Assembly: GCA_035771165.1 (NCBI GenBank)
Contig: JAWNZC010000408.1
Location: forward strand, 248,001-312,000
Reading direction: 5' to 3'
Length of the DNA stretch: 64,000 nt
Source: Paragorgia papillata
Taxonomy: Eukaryota; Cnidaria; Anthozoa; Scleralcyonacea; Coralliidae
Below, piece by piece: positions 1-11,894 of this stretch. Made by a program: the position numbers and the translations under genes. The first letter of the stretch is position 1. Each line of letters begins with the position of its first letter. The notes under the pieces were generated by a model, which did not search any database, was not told the origin of the DNA, and saw only the letters and a program-made list of their open reading frames with translations.

Positions 1-72
1 TATGCATGCCAAGTTTGAAAGAAAAAACTCAAAAATTGAGCGCGCGCGGTGAGTATTTTGGTGAAATACGTG

Positions 73-793
73 GTGAGGTGCTAATCATTGAATTCCTTCC
101 GTTGTCCCTGGTCGTCCTGACGCAACTTGGCACGTCCTGCTGACATAAAAAATAAAATGTAGTCTTTAGCCTGCACAAAATATATTTACAACATACAACC
201 GGCGAAGAATTGTTCTCAATAAATCCGCTGCATTTTTAAATCTAAGCCGTTTTTCGCCCCCGAAGCCAAAATTTCTAGGCCTTTTATTATTTAAAAACAC
301 CCGAGTTTCGCTCTACTTGGAGATAAGGTTTGTTTTAGACAAATCCCTCTATTCAAAACACTATAGTCCGGGGTTTTCAGATTTATTAGTCCAGTCCAGT
401 TTAAATGGACAAGCATTACAAGCTCGAGCCGAAGGCATACGCATGCTGCAAAACCTATAATATACATATGGTTTAAACTGGACTGGACTAATAGATCTGA
501 AAACCCCGGACTATAGTGTTTTGAATAGAGGGATTTGTTTAAAACATCCCTTTAATATCTCCAAATAGAGCGAAACGTTTTTAAATAATAAAAGGCCTAG
601 AAATTTTGGCTTCGGGGGCGAAAAACGGCTTAATTACATTAAAAACTGTAGCGGATTTATTGAGAGAAATTCTTCGCCGGTTGGATGTTGTAAATATATT
701 TTGTGCAGGCTAAAGACTGCATTTCATTTTTTATGTCAGCATGACGTGGCCAAGTTGCGTCAACGACGGAAGGAATTCAGTCAAGCACCTCAC
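73..793. repeat. Fold-back element, arms about 330 bp
   Basis: The sequence from 73 reads GTGAGGTGC and continues as an imperfect inverted copy of the sequence ending at 793. The arms pair along nearly their whole length. Both contain the blocks around GAATTCCTTCC, the GCCTGCACAAAATATATTT stretch and the TCCGGGGTTTTCAGAT stretch. The loop is only about 60 bases, near 410-470. No coding potential is seen, so this is a non-autonomous hairpin transposon or MITE of unknown superfamily. Confidence 0.8.
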
Positions 794-1216
794 TCAGCTT
801 TCCGACAAATTAAACAGCTTCAACAGTTCAACTTGATTAAGTTGGTTCTATATAACTTTCTATACTATATAGACTAACTATAATATAAAACTTTCCCTTT
901 GTTATCTGCAAAATTGACAGAAGCGCTACAAGGGAAAATAATGCAACTGGAAAGATTTGGCCTGTAATTATATGTTGTAAGGTATTTTGTCAACTCCCGG
1001 TGGTCAACTAGATCGATCACCGTTATGAACGAAGGTGACCGCGGAGACTAAAGGATTTCATGCATGCAGAAACCCCGAATTTCTTGATAGGTAATGGGGT
1101 TTTTTTCTGAAGCCGTAGAGATTTCATTTATATTTTGCCGAATAATCAGTAAATAATTATAATTTTGCTGGGGGTAACAAAGTATGATGTATTATAATTT
1201 ATCGCCAGAACTATGA

Positions 1217-1327
1217 TCATCCGCGTTTTATCCTTTTTGTCCGCATCCGCGTTTTATTCTTTTTGTCCGCATCCGCGTTTTATCCCTTTTGTCCGTCCGT
1301 CCGTCTATCCGCATCCGCGTTTTATCC
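1217..1327. repeat. Short tandem repeat, about 27-bp unit
   Basis: About four units built on CCGCGTTTTATCC plus TTTTTGTCCGCAT run in tandem, and the last is disturbed by a small CCGT expansion. The open frame across it is repeat-encoded and is not a gene. Confidence 0.75.
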
Positions 1328-1380
1328 CAACCCATGTAAACGGTAAAGATCCGCTTTTTCATTGTGCTCCATCAAGAATC

Positions 1381-1639
1381 ATAGGCGTACGAGGCGGGCC
1401 CCCCCAGACGAATTGAATTGTTGCTAAGACAGTCGGGCAAATTTTCAAGCTAAGTCGGGTAAAAATATAGGGAAAAAATAAAAAAAAAATAGGATGAAAA
1501 TAAGGAAAAGTAATCAAAACAATTTAATATCTGTGTATTGTAGGAGAAAAGTATATTGAACAACAGGCACTTAGTGTTTTTTTATATCAAAAGTCGGGCA
1601 ATTTCCGTTTCAAAAATAAATTTGTGCCCATACGCCTAT
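1381..1639. repeat. Putative MITE with ATAGGCGTA ends
   Basis: ATAGGCGTA at 1381-1389 is matched by the inverted TACGCCTAT at 1631-1639. The interior is A-rich with two TCGGGCAA-type motifs. The ends are short and no clear target-site duplication was found, so the class is unknown. Confidence 0.45.
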
Positions 1640-2895
1640 GAAGAAAGTTGTCTATCAGTGCTTCTTTGGACAACTATTTCGGCTGTCGAGATCCTAACGC
1701 GGCCTTCGTAATGCTTTCGAGCAATTCCCGACATAATCACCTTTCCAAACGACCAAACCAAATTTTATAAACACCAAAACGTTGTTACAAAATGGTCAAG
1801 ACCAATCCCCACTATTTACTAACCATTTACCTTCATTAACCCGAAAAGTTTACCCAATAACCCCGACAGTTCTCCTCGAACTTACGTCTAATACGACTCC
1901 GTGTAAACGGAAAGGTAAAGTGAACGCATTTTTAGCGGTTCCGTATAAACGTATTCATCCGGACAAATTTTTATCCGGATAAACATTCGTCCGGTCTCGT
2001 GTAACGGCCTTAATTAAGGGCCTTCGCTCGAAACGCGGTTAGACTACTACATTCTCTGTTTCGGCAGTATATTTAACCTTACTATATTTCGATACATGAT
2101 ATCTAGAAGTACGACTAGACATGCTAGTTCAACATAAATATTCGTTGCTTAATTTTATTACTTGCGTTTTGTAGTTGTGTTGGAACAAGCAGCAGAAACC
2201 TTTGTGTTTCTCTTATACTCTCATAATTTTCAGATTTGAGGTCTATAAGTACTTTCAGTTTCCCATTTCGACATAGCTCGTCATCTTTATAGGTTTACTA
2301 CAATCGGCGTGTGCTATAGTGAAACAGAATACTAGCCTATTGCAAAACGACTCAATAAGAATTTATTAAGAACACAAAGCATCTAGGCCCTCCTGTTGCT
2401 GTGAAATATAGCTAGAAAGCATCGCGCAGCCTGTGCGTATCTAGCAAGACAACATGGCAATGCATAATTGCATAGATTTTCACAAATAGAATGAACTGCT
2501 GTCTGCTGATATCTGACATGTTACATGCACTGAACAGTTCAACCACTGTGGTTCAACATATTGATATCTTACCGGTATTTGCTCTATTCGGTGCTTATTA
2601 TTAATATACTTGCATTTTGTAGTTGTCGGACTATAAAGCAGCAAGGCCAGGACCAACCTGTTTTGAAACATCTTTTACGTACTAAGGTCTACCGCGATCG
2701 CCGGCGTGTGCAGTTGTAAACATTGTAAAGCCTTTGTAAGCATGTTTATGATGAATTGAAGACAATTGTTAGCCGCATTACTGATCAACTATAACTCGGT
2801 CACTTGCAAAGCTATTCAAACAAGATACTTCCCAGCCACAGCAAGCAGCTGACAAAAACACTTCGACTTCGAACCACTCGATCGAAAGGCCAGTG
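1640..2895. other. Gene-free stretch with fragments of dispersed repeats
   Basis: No supported gene. Positions 2000-2095 match part of the hairpin family described at 10104-10312 and 40497-40727. Positions 2540-2670 resemble 5935-6055, both carrying a TTGTAGTTGT/GGAC and AGCAAGGCCAGG segment. A shorter relative lies at 13815-13865. These look like fragments of one dispersed repeat. Confidence 0.5.
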
Positions 2896-2903
2896 GGTCA
2901 CTA

Positions 2904-3471
2904 CAGTGTGACCAGATATTTTGCAAGGCAATTACTAAATAAGCATGCAAAAAATTACCAAAATGTAGAAAAAATTACTAAATTTCTGCTGTCAACCAAA
3001 GTGGTCTGAAAATCAGTAAAACAGCGATGAATGCATGGCTAAATAATAGCTCTATAGTATAATTTATTATTTATACTCTCGACTCAACAAATATTCTTAA
3101 CCAGAATCCTTTGCGATGCATTAACATAACTGAATAATTAATGTTTACAAAAATTTCCGTTCCACTGTTCACTTTTAGCGGTCTTTCATTGAATAAATAT
3201 AACTAAATTGGGCCAGGGTGCCAGGCTAAGCTTGGACCAGCAGCTTGCAATTGGGATGTACAGCTTTGCAGGCATGGACCTGCAACTGTTCTCATTGAAT
3301 TTTTGAATAACAGGTTGTGTCATTATGGCGTATTTGGTTGATAACCAAAATATTACTAACTTTAAGAGAAATTACTAAAAAAATTACCAAAAATTTTCAA
3401 TTACCAAAAAAGTCCGAAAAATCGCGAAATATTACCAAAAGTAATTAAAATTACCAAATCTGGTCACACTG
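2904..3471. mobile_element. hAT-like MITE with 8-bp target-site duplication
   Basis: The element begins CAGTGTGACCAGAT and ends with the inverted ATCTGGTCACACTG. The flanks are a perfect 8-bp direct repeat, GGTCACTA, at 2896-2903 and 3472-3479. An 8-bp duplication with CA...TG ends is the hAT signature. The 568-bp interior is AT-rich with many ATTACCAAAA/ATTACTAAA motifs and no open frame, so it is non-autonomous. Confidence 0.85.
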
Positions 3472-3492
3472 GGTCACTAGCACTGATGGTCA

Positions 3493-5550
3493 CTAGTGAC
3501 TAGCCTCCTTCGCAACCTTATATTTTCGTCCCCCACTAAGGCACAGAATAAGGATCAACCAGAAGTCCAACTCAGCGTCGGCACCTTTGATGTAAGCGTC
3601 CTCGCGAAATGTCGGCCTGCGATCCCGGCGCCATTTTGAAAGTAAGTGCCACCGGGAAATTAGCCCTCGCGTCCTTGCGACCCTCGGGCTCCCGTATTCA
3701 ATTACTCTTGGCCTTCTTGTGACCTTTTAATTAAATTTATATTGTTATATATATATAAATAATATTTAGTTAAGCAAATAAGTAATTTACTTTAGAAAAT
3801 GGTTCTTTGGAAATAAAATTATTTGACCACAAGGTTATTAAAACTTCAGTACGCAGATACTACGGGTAAAAGTCCGTGGCAAAAAAGTCCTGCACTCATG
3901 AAGCGGGCTTTACATTTCTCGATTACGGTGAGAACATTTTGAACATTTTAAAAAGTTACAGGTAACACTACGATTTGAAATATATACCGAATGAAAGCTT
4001 ATAAAATTTCTAACAACATACGTACCCGATGTATTTCAACAATGCGTAGTTCCGAAAATTTTAGCCATCTTCTATAAACAAATGTGGAGTTTATACAATT
4101 CTGGATTATGCCGACAGCTTCGTGAGTGCAGGACTTTTTTGCCACGGAGTTTTACCCGTAGTATCCGCGTACTGAAGTGTTAATAACCCCGTGGTCAAAG
4201 AATTTCATATCCAAAGATCGTTTTCTAAAGTAAATTACTTATTTACTTAACTAAATATTATTTATATATATAGATAATAATATGAAGTTAATTAAAAGGT
4301 CACAAGACGGCCAAGAGTAATTGATTACAGGAGCCCGAGGGTCGCAAGGACGAGAAGACTAATTTTCCGGGGACACTTACTTTCAAAATGGCCGACTGGC
4401 GCATGCGCATAAAAATAATGGGACACTTTTTTCCGCGAGTTGGACTTCTGGTTGATCCTTATTCTGTGACTAAGGTCTGCTCAAACGAGCAACACATTCC
4501 GTTCCGAGAGATTGACCAATCAGAGATAGGCTCCTAAAATCTGGGAGGCTGACCTTCACCTTGGCCATGTATACATTATACAACATGACCGAGCTTGATG
4601 AAAGTTAACCGATCTAAATTCATATGAAAGGGAGGGGTTGATGTGGTATATTTATAATTATAGTGAAGATGGAGTATTTATATAGAACCGATAGAAAAGA
4701 ACGCCTGTAAATGAGACTACTGCGACGGTTCTGCGACGGATTCGTTGGACAACGAAAGAAAATCTGAATCGGCGAATCCGATACCATGCATCTACAGCTA
4801 TAGACCTTGAGGTTTGAGCTGACCGTTTTAACCAATATTTCGACTATTGCTTATACGGTTTAGTAAAAATTTTGCGTAAATATAGAATCAATAAGATGAT
4901 GTTGTAACTGTGAATCGCGATATGAATACATGTGCATGAAATAAAGTTAAAAGCGTCACTGAATATATGAAGCTGGCCAGACATCCAAGGTAAATAATTA
5001 TTATCCGCTAGATACATTTCGCCGACACTTGTAACTTTTTAAAAGCTTTTCGCACAGATTTATTTACACGGCCAGCAAGAACATATTCATAATACCATTC
5101 TTCGTAAATTTTGTAAAGTTCTGAGCTATAGTAAGTGAAATATTAGCTTTCAAGTAAACTAATTTGGGCAGTCGCTTCAGACGCTATAAAACCATTAACA
5201 CCTTTGAGCGTTTGTTTACAATCTTAAATTTCTCTCAACGCTCTTACGCTTTACACTGACTTTCACGCTTATTTGTTTGCATAGGCAGCAAGAACATAGT
5301 CAAAACAGTATTCTTCGTAAATTTCGTTAAGTTCTAGGCTAAACTTTTCAAAATATTAGCTTTCGACTAAACAAATTACACATAACAATACCAACCCAGG
5401 ACGGCTTTATTTAGCACGACAATGGTGTAATTTCATTGGTCCATGTACACAAAGGGAACGGAATGTGTTGCTCGTTTGAGCAGACCTTAGTGGGGGACGA
5501 AAATATCGAGGCCCGCAAAGAAGGGCTGCGAAGGAGGCTAGTGGGTCACA
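3493..5550. mobile_element. Outer inverted-repeat element, interrupted by a fold-back
   Basis: The left arm (TAGCCTCCTTCGCAACC, then TTTTCGTCCCCCACTAAGG) resumes after the inner insertion as TCTGCTCAAACGAGCAAC near 4476-4505. The inverted right arm at about 5455-5550 reads these blocks continuously. The left arm is therefore split by the insertion at 3542-4468. The interior (4506-5440) has no recognisable gene. The exact outer ends are uncertain. Confidence 0.7.
3542..4468. mobile_element. Fold-back transposon nested in another element, 7-bp TSD
   Basis: The termini are CACAGAATAAGGATCAACC and its inverted copy GGTTGATCCTTATTCTGTG. They are flanked by direct repeats ACTAAGG at 3535-3541 and 4469-4475. 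The arms are about 370 bp and include the block GGCAAAAAAGTCCTGCACTC. No open frame is seen. Its position inside the left arm of the 3493-5550 element makes it the younger of the two. Confidence 0.8.
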
Positions 5551-6212
5551 TGCATAGATATAGTCACATGCCTGCAGTTTCGCAAAGCCTCTTGGGGCAA
5601 TATCGCGACTCCAAAAAAAACACTAACACGACCGAAACCTAGACTCGTCTACCACAGTAGCCCAAGTAATTAAATTCAACAGCTGAGTCATTTTACGAAG
5701 TTCGGCCCAGAATGCATTGCGTTTAGTTTTCTTCCTTTGATCAAACTGACTGATTTCTGAAAGCTTGGCGTAGCCTGTGCGTACTCTAGCAAGACTATAT
5801 TAGTGTCGGATTCGGCAGATTCAAGCGATCATTTTGATATAGAATTTATTTAAATTTGGACAAACAGAAAATATTTAAACATGTTTTAAAACACATGTGT
5901 GCACGTGCACGTTTCAACGGTAATGACAAACAGTTCAACATAATAATAAGCACCGAATAGAGCAAATAAGATATCAATATATATATATATATATATTACA
6001 TTTTGTACTGAGTTGTTGGACTAAAGCAGCAAGGCCAGGGCCAACCTGTTTCGAAATAGTGAAATAAAAGTAGCGTGCTGCGTAGGCAGTGACATAATCA
6101 CTTGAAAATTAATCTACATGACATGTTTAATTTGGTGTTGAATTGTGGGGCAAACACACTATCCACCCAGCCACGTGCTTCTTTAGAATTAATTTCAGGA
6201 CGGACAGACTGA
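5551..6212. other. Gene-free stretch with dispersed-repeat fragments
   Basis: No gene is supported. A (TA)n run lies at about 5977-5997. The block at 5935-6055 is a diverged relative of 2540-2670. Confidence 0.4.
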
Positions 6213-6224
6213 CCCACGGACAGG

Positions 6225-6312
<88 letters not shown>

Positions 6313-6420
6313 ATGAATGAACGAACGAACGAACGAACGAACGAACGAACGAACGAACGAACGAACGAACGAACGAACGAACGAACGAACGAACGAATGA
6401 ATGAATGAATGAATGAATCA
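6213..6420. repeat. Compound tetranucleotide microsatellite
   Basis: (GACA)n from about 6213 to 6312 changes to (GAAC)n up to about 6395 and then to (GAAT)n. The reverse-strand frame (runs of SVCL and FVRS) is a product of the repeat and is not a protein gene. Confidence 0.97.
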
Positions 6421-6532
6421 CACTTATTTCAGTACGGTAGTTTCATAAGTATGAATACTTCTTTCTATGAAAGCCGTACATAAGTTAAAAAAATACAATA
6501 TTTTTATAATTTTTTAAAATAAATATTAATTA

Positions 6533-6765
<233 letters not shown>

Positions 6766-6769
6766 ATAT

Positions 6770-7593
6770 CTTTTCGTATCATAGGCACTTTAAATATATA
6801 AAAAGGGAAAAGATTTATTTTTACTTTTCACTAATTTAATGGGGGTTTAATTTATAAACAGTTGATCTCAATATATTTTGAATTTTTTATATATATGGAA
6901 AAAATTAATTCTCGACACTTAAAAAACCCAATAAACTTAATGACGACTACCGACTACGCAAGCCAAATTGATTAAAAAAAGTCATACTAGTGAAAAAGCT
7001 TTCATTGTTTGATAATGATGATAAACCAAAATATACGATTGAAAATTCGCGAATGCTTTGGCCGAAACCTTTTTTGCCTATATACGAGTATGTGGATTTT
7101 ATGTGAAATTTTTATTTTACCAGAAATACGGTAATTAAAATCACTGCGCCTGCGCATAATTTGTGATCACGTGACTGACATGCGCAAACGTGGCAACGCT
7201 TCGTGTGATGATGGATGCATGGCGGATCTTTCAAAGTTTTCAACTTTCAGTTGTTGTGTAAACTTAGGTATGTATTACATCATTAGATTTTCTGCTGACA
7301 AATCAGTTTATGTCGTGTAACGTTTGTTCGATTGTAATATTTTAATAGTCCGACAAATTTCGTATGTTTTTCGAGAGAATCTGTTCCTTATATTGGTATA
7401 TGTTTATATACTTCGAGATATACTTTACCTATATTTATATAAACAGTTGCTATCGTAGAATTCGTTTCTCTTTGTTTCTTTCTTATAACATATATTATTA
7501 AACATGTCTTGTATCACTGTAGGAAGGGACGCTGATGTGAAGACTTCAGTTCGGGTTTCTACGGTATGTCTTTGATACACTTTAAACGTACAG
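6770..7593. other. Gene-free AT-rich stretch
   Basis: I find no conserved coding sequence. The local CpG/GC rise at about 7140-7215 (GCGCCTGCGCATAA, ATGCATGGCGGATC) and the following GT could be a promoter or untranslated exon of an unidentified gene. Nothing further supports this. Confidence 0.25.
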
Positions 7594-7939
7594 CCTACAC
7601 ACGTAAAAACGCGCAAGCTGTTACATACCTGCAAGCAAGTTGTTACAAGGCTGTTCAACAGGCTGTGACCGGCATGTGTTCGCACTGGCTGTCCCAGACT
7701 GTTAACATGTCTGTAACAGGTTGTTAGCAACTTGTAACAAGGCTGATGACTCCAACAGACTGATGACAAGTTGTTCCAACAACCTGTTACCGCTCTGCAC
7801 TTAACAAGTTGTTAACAGGTTGATGCTAACAAGGTGTAAGGCTTGAATGAACAGCATTGTTACAACTTTTTCCCAGCCTTGCTACAAGCCTGTTGCGAAC
7901 ACATCCTGTTGACAAGCTGTGAGATTTTTACGTGTGTAG
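7594..7939. repeat. MITE with CTACACACGTAAAAA ends and TTGTTACA-rich interior
   Basis: CTACACACGTAAAAA at the left end is matched by the inverted TTTTTACGTGTGTAG at the right. The interior is built of repeated TTGTTACAAG, CTGTTACA and AACAAGTTGTT motifs that pair with each other in many registers. A second family member lies at 26034-26470. Confidence 0.8.
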
Positions 7940-8063
7940 TACTGTAAATGCCCTAATATAAAATCAGAATTAGTTTATACTAAGTATTAAATACTAAGAC
8001 AGGAAATACTGTAAGTTGTACTTTCAGAAGACAGAAACATAAAAATTTAAAAACTATATGTAA

Positions 8064-8214
8064 TATATCATACACGAGGAGGAGTGTTTCATCAGGATAT
8101 CCAAACAGCGAGATGTTTGTTGAAAACTGAAGCGAAGCCAAGGTTTTTGAACAAACTTCGAGGTGTTTCGTGTTTGGATATCCTGATGAAACACTCCTCC
8201 GAGTGTATGATATA
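8064..8214. repeat. Hairpin MITE, TATATCATACAC ends
   Basis: The arms pair almost perfectly from TATATCATACACGAGGAG to its inverse. The tip encodes GAAGCGAAGCC. A second near-identical copy is at 36036-36179, and a partial copy starts at about 22730. Downstream flanks of the two full copies (to about 8275 and 36320) are also similar, so the mobile unit may be longer than the hairpin. Confidence 0.85.
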
Positions 8215-8546
8215 GCATCTCAAACAAATCAGCACACGGTACTGATTTCCTTTGTGTTTTCTTCATGAATTATTAATGAGTTTGATATATATATATATAT
8301 AATATATATAGTTCAATCTACCGACACGTGTTTCGCTGTACTACAGCTTATCAGTGTAGCTTGGAACAATCTGAATGAATTTCATCTATTACTTATACAC
8401 ATGCGATCGTCGGTGACAACTGCATATGGGACTGAGCATTGGTGAAGTGCGCATGTGCCCAGAGTGCTCAAACTTCCACAAGGGTAGTGAGTGTTGCATT
8501 ATCGCTAATAGGTACCCATGGCAACTTCACAGAGTGCTCATATATA

Positions 8547-8577
<31 letters not shown>

Positions 8578-8636
8578 TAATATCACGGCCACCTCGGTTT
8601 TCATTGTTTTCACACACACATTTAATATCGAAATAA

Positions 8637-8752
8637 CCTGATGCATAAAGATGAGGTACGATTAGTAACTACTGTAATCATACCTAATCTTTATGCATCA
8701 GGTACGATTAGTAACTAATCATACCTAATGTTTATATGCACAAGGTACGATT
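8637..8752. repeat. Short palindromic repeat with GGTACGATTAGTAACTA units
   Basis: CCTGATGCATAAAGAT is followed by its inverse ATCTTTATGCATCAGG. The GTACGATTAGTAACTA/AATCATACCTAAT blocks repeat in both orientations. Confidence 0.7.
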
Positions 8753-9288
8753 CCCGTGAATTTGCAATAGGCAATATCATTGCCCAATGCAACGGGACCT
8801 TGCCTAAAACATTTCAAGTAGAGTACACTGGTGGTGCCCCCAATCGAGAAGTAGAGAACTGGTTTGTTTTCTCAAGAATTTATTACAGTTTGCCTAGAAC
8901 ATAAAATGTGGGACTAATACTAAATCAATGCGCATGTCTATACACTGTTGTTGTTTTTATAGACAATGATCTAATATTAGTTTACATGTATGTGCGTGAA
9001 TTTGCATTAGATCAATGGTAACCATTGAACCGATCATATACATGTATTGTTATTTAAAAGCGCTTGTAATATATTTATAGATAAATAAATGGCGATTGCA
9101 TTTCAAATGGCGATTGTATTTCAAATAAAGATAGTTACCGTAAAAAATTGCCAGCCTTTACACACACAATACATGGCCATGTTTGGATGTCGGTTTTATG
9201 CCAGATACATTCCCTCAGGCTTCACCATCGGGACTTTTACTCTCCTTCTTCCTCAGTTACCGTAATATTACAAAGTGATAGCATAACA

Positions 9289-9405
9289 TATTGGTTGATT
9301 AGTGATTAAATGTCCCTCAAGCCTCGGGAGGTTTAGTAAAAGTCCCTCGGGCTACTAAACCTCCCTCGGCTTTCGGTAATTTAATCACTACCAATCAATC
9401 TATTA
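9289..9405. repeat. Hairpin repeat, TTAGTGATTAAATGTCCCTC arms
   Basis: The arms from TTGATTAGTGATTAAAT pair with ATTTAATCACTACCAATCAA around a CTCGGG-rich tip. A related CCTCCCGAGGCTTGAGG segment occurs at 49825-49850, indicating a dispersed family. Confidence 0.7.
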
Positions 9406-9507
9406 CTTATAAATATATATATATATAATTATATATATATATTCAAACAAACAAAGTGTTGTTCGCGAAATGTTGAAAAGTGCTCAATACCATAAAGATA
9501 GAGCGAA

Positions 9508-9628
9508 TATACTATAAGTGGGCTTACCTCAAATGTTGATGGTCACTACTTTAGCCACCTGAAGATCGCCAGCGTGAAACTGACAGTAGCAACCATCAAC
9601 ATTTGAGGTAAGCCCACTTATAGTACAT
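9508..9628. repeat. Hairpin repeat, AGTGGGCTTACCTCAAATG arms
   Basis: TACTATAAGTGGGCTTACC at the left and GGTAAGCCCACTTATAGTA at the right are perfect inverse copies extending through ATTTGAGG/CCTCAAAT and ATGGT/ACCAT. The tip is about 50 bases. Confidence 0.85.
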
Positions 9629-9649
9629 ATATATATATATATATAATAA

Positions 9650-10027
9650 GTAATATTGGGCATTTCACTCGATTACATAGCATGTTCTAAGGATTTTTGG
9701 TTGAAGGAAAATTCGAGTGTACATGTAGAATATATACATTTTAAGACCAAACCAGGACCAGTTGCGAAAAATGCAACTACACAGGCCTTCCAGCAGAAAT
9801 TGAACCCACGACCTTGCGATTCTAGTGCAATGCTCGAGCCAAATGCTTGGCGTTGCCAAGAGCTTGATCGTGAGTTCTGTATACTGTATATAATAAGGTG
9901 GTAATGCCAGGAGAGAAATGGGTATATTATAAGTGATATTGGGCATTTCACTCGATTACATAGCATGTTCTAAGGATTTTTGGGTGAAGGAAAATTCGAG
10001 TGTAGAATATATACATTTTAAGACCAA

Positions 10028-10035
<8 letters not shown>
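9650..10035 (-). repeat. Degenerate tRNA-derived SINE, two partial copies
   Basis: The block GGGCATTTCACTCGATTACA plus AGCATGTTCTAAGGATTTTT occurs twice here, at about 9658 and 9948. It also occurs at 59832 and 60117, and inverted near 60345. Between the two copies, on the minus strand, lies a decayed tRNA-like head with a B-box-like GGGTTCAAT. It is more degraded than the copy at 59832-60112. Confidence 0.65.
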
Positions 10036-10079
<44 letters not shown>

Positions 10080-10080
10080 T
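10036..10080. repeat. (TA)n microsatellite
   Basis: An almost pure TA run. Many fold-back elements in this window abut such runs, consistent with TA-targeted insertion or with expansion at the element ends. Confidence 0.9.
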
Positions 10081-10103
10081 AGTGTGCTGCATAGGCAGTG
10101 CAG

Positions 10104-10312
10104 AAACAACAATCGAAATATAGTAAGGTTAGATATACTGCTGAAACAGAGAACGTAGGAGTCTAATGTTTCGAGCAAAGGCCCTTCGTCAGGTTTCTCT
10201 CTGATGAAGGGCCTTTGCTTGACGAAGGGCATAATTTGCTCGAAATGTTAGATTCCTATACGTTCTCTGTTTCGGGCCTTCGGCAGTATATCTAACCTTA
10301 CTATATTTCGAT
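10104..10312. repeat. Hairpin MITE of the GAAGGGCCTT family
   Basis: Arms beginning near AATCGAAATATAGTAAGG pair with CCTTACTATATTTCGAT. The tip contains several copies of GAAGGGCCTTTGC and its inverse. A second copy is at 40497-40727 and a partial one at 1998-2095. Confidence 0.8.
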
Positions 10313-10319
10313 ATATATT

Positions 10320-10620
10320 TAAGAAATGGTTCATGGTTTGGCATGCTCGCGCTCCATCGAGTTATGGATGCATGTGGGAAGTTTTGGAGAGCACGAAAAA
10401 AGCGTAAGAGTTGGTCGAGGCATGGCTGAGAACAACTCTAGATTTTTGAGTGCTCTCCAACTTCCCAAGTGCATCCATAACTCAATAGAGCACACCAAAC
10501 CATGAACCCTTAAATCTTTTATAACAGAGAATCAGACACAAAACAATGGAAAACAATATTTATTTCGCTGATTAAAAATGAGTTTCTCATTATATATATA
10601 TATATATATATTTCTCATAT
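10320..10620. repeat. Hairpin repeat, GAAATGGTTCATGGTTTGG family, copy 1
   Basis: A hairpin of about 190 bp (TGGTTCATGGTTTGG paired with CCAAACCATGAAC) is followed by about 100 bp ending GAGTTTCTCATTA. The unit is repeated at 11227-11495. The two copies flank the pogo-like element at 10636-11224. Confidence 0.75.
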
Positions 10621-10635
10621 ATATATTTCTCATTA

Positions 10636-11224
10636 CAGTGGAGCCTCGCTATAACGCGGTGGTTGGGGTCCTTAGTGGTGAGCGCGTTATTAGATGAAGC
10701 GCATTATTGTGAGGTACGGCCAGATCTCGTTCCCAGTAGTACTCTTCCCACTCAGTTCTGGCGCAATATTGTGGGCCGAGTACTGGGAGCGAGATTGAGT
10801 ACTGCCAGAAGCACTTTCTGTTCGATTCTAACAATCCAAATCGTGACTGAAGAAGTCCGCTCAAGACTTCAACAAAATGGAATTGAAATAAGATTTTTGA
10901 GCATGGTTTTCATTTCTCACAATGATCACACTGCCGTTTGTCATTTTATCTCGTAATGATCGCGATTATTCAGCATGATAAGCGATCGTCAGCCGTCAAG
11001 ATCGAATTGTTTCCCCATCAAGATTGAATTGTCTCCAGTGAGCAAAATAGAAACTTCAGTTTCAGCGTCATATACACATCAATTCTGTTGCTATTTTGCG
11101 GAATTTAGCAGTTTGTGGTGAACTTTAGTGTTGTAACAAGGAAACGTTTTGGGGTCCAAAGATCAACCGCGTTATACCGAGTCGCGCGTTATAATGATGC
11201 GCGCTATAGCGAGGCTCCAGTCTG
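10636..11224. mobile_element. pogo/Tigger-like non-autonomous element, TA TSD
   Basis: The left end is CAGTGGAGCCTCGCTATAAC. The right end is its inverse with two extra bases, GCGAGGCTCCAGTCTG. TA lies on both sides (10634-10635 and 11225-11226). CAGTGRARCCT-type ends with TA duplication are typical of pogo/Tigger members of Tc1/mariner. The 589-bp interior has no transposase frame. Confidence 0.8.
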
Positions 11225-11226
11225 TA

Positions 11227-11495
11227 TATATTTAAGAAATGGTTCATGGTTTGGTGTGCTCCATCGAGTTATGATGCACACGGGAAGTTCGGAGAGCACG
11301 AAAAAAGCGTAAGAGTTGGTCGAGGCATGGCTGAGAACAACTCTAGATTTGTGAGTGCTCTCCAACTTCCCAAGTGCATCCATAACTCTATGGAGCACGC
11401 CAAACCATGAACCATTTCTTTTACAACAGAGAATCAGACACAAAACAATGGAAAACAATATTTATTCGCTGATTGAAAATGAGTTTCTCATTACG
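11227..11495. repeat. Hairpin repeat, GAAATGGTTCATGGTTTGG family, copy 2
   Basis: This nearly repeats 10320-10580 in direct orientation. It includes the hairpin and the segment CAATGGAAAACAATATTTAT. The pair separated by a pogo-like element could be a tandem duplication or two independent insertions. Confidence 0.75.
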
Positions 11496-11593
11496 TTTGA
11501 AGTTACCGTGCTCCATCGAGTTATGGAGCACACACGGTAGCCAATCAAAAACACCGTTGAATTACAGTACATTAATTTATGTTATAAATATAT

Positions 11594-11820
11594 ATATATA
11601 TAATAAGTGAGTTTTGGTTCACGAAATGTTAGAGAGTGCTCAATACCATATATAGATAGAGCAAAATACAAAGTATAAAGTATAGTTTTACCTTAAAGTC
11701 TTCGCTACCAGAGGTTTCACCCTAAACGGGATTTTAGGGTAAAACTATATATTTTAAGGTAAAAATATATTTTAAGGTAAAACTATACTTTATACTTTAT
11801 ATATATAATATATATATTAA
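11594..11820. repeat. Hairpin with repeated TAAGGTAAAACTATA arms
   Basis: Sequence around 11664-11700 (CAAAGTATAAAGTATAG) pairs with 11778-11800. Its upstream flank (CGAAATGTTAGAGAGTGCTC) resembles the flank at 9455-9500, so a dispersed family is likely. Confidence 0.6.
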
Positions 11821-11894
11821 GAGATTATTAACCGAGAACGAGGTCTGTACGGGAAAATATCAGACCGACGTCTTGACAGTATAATAAAACAGGT

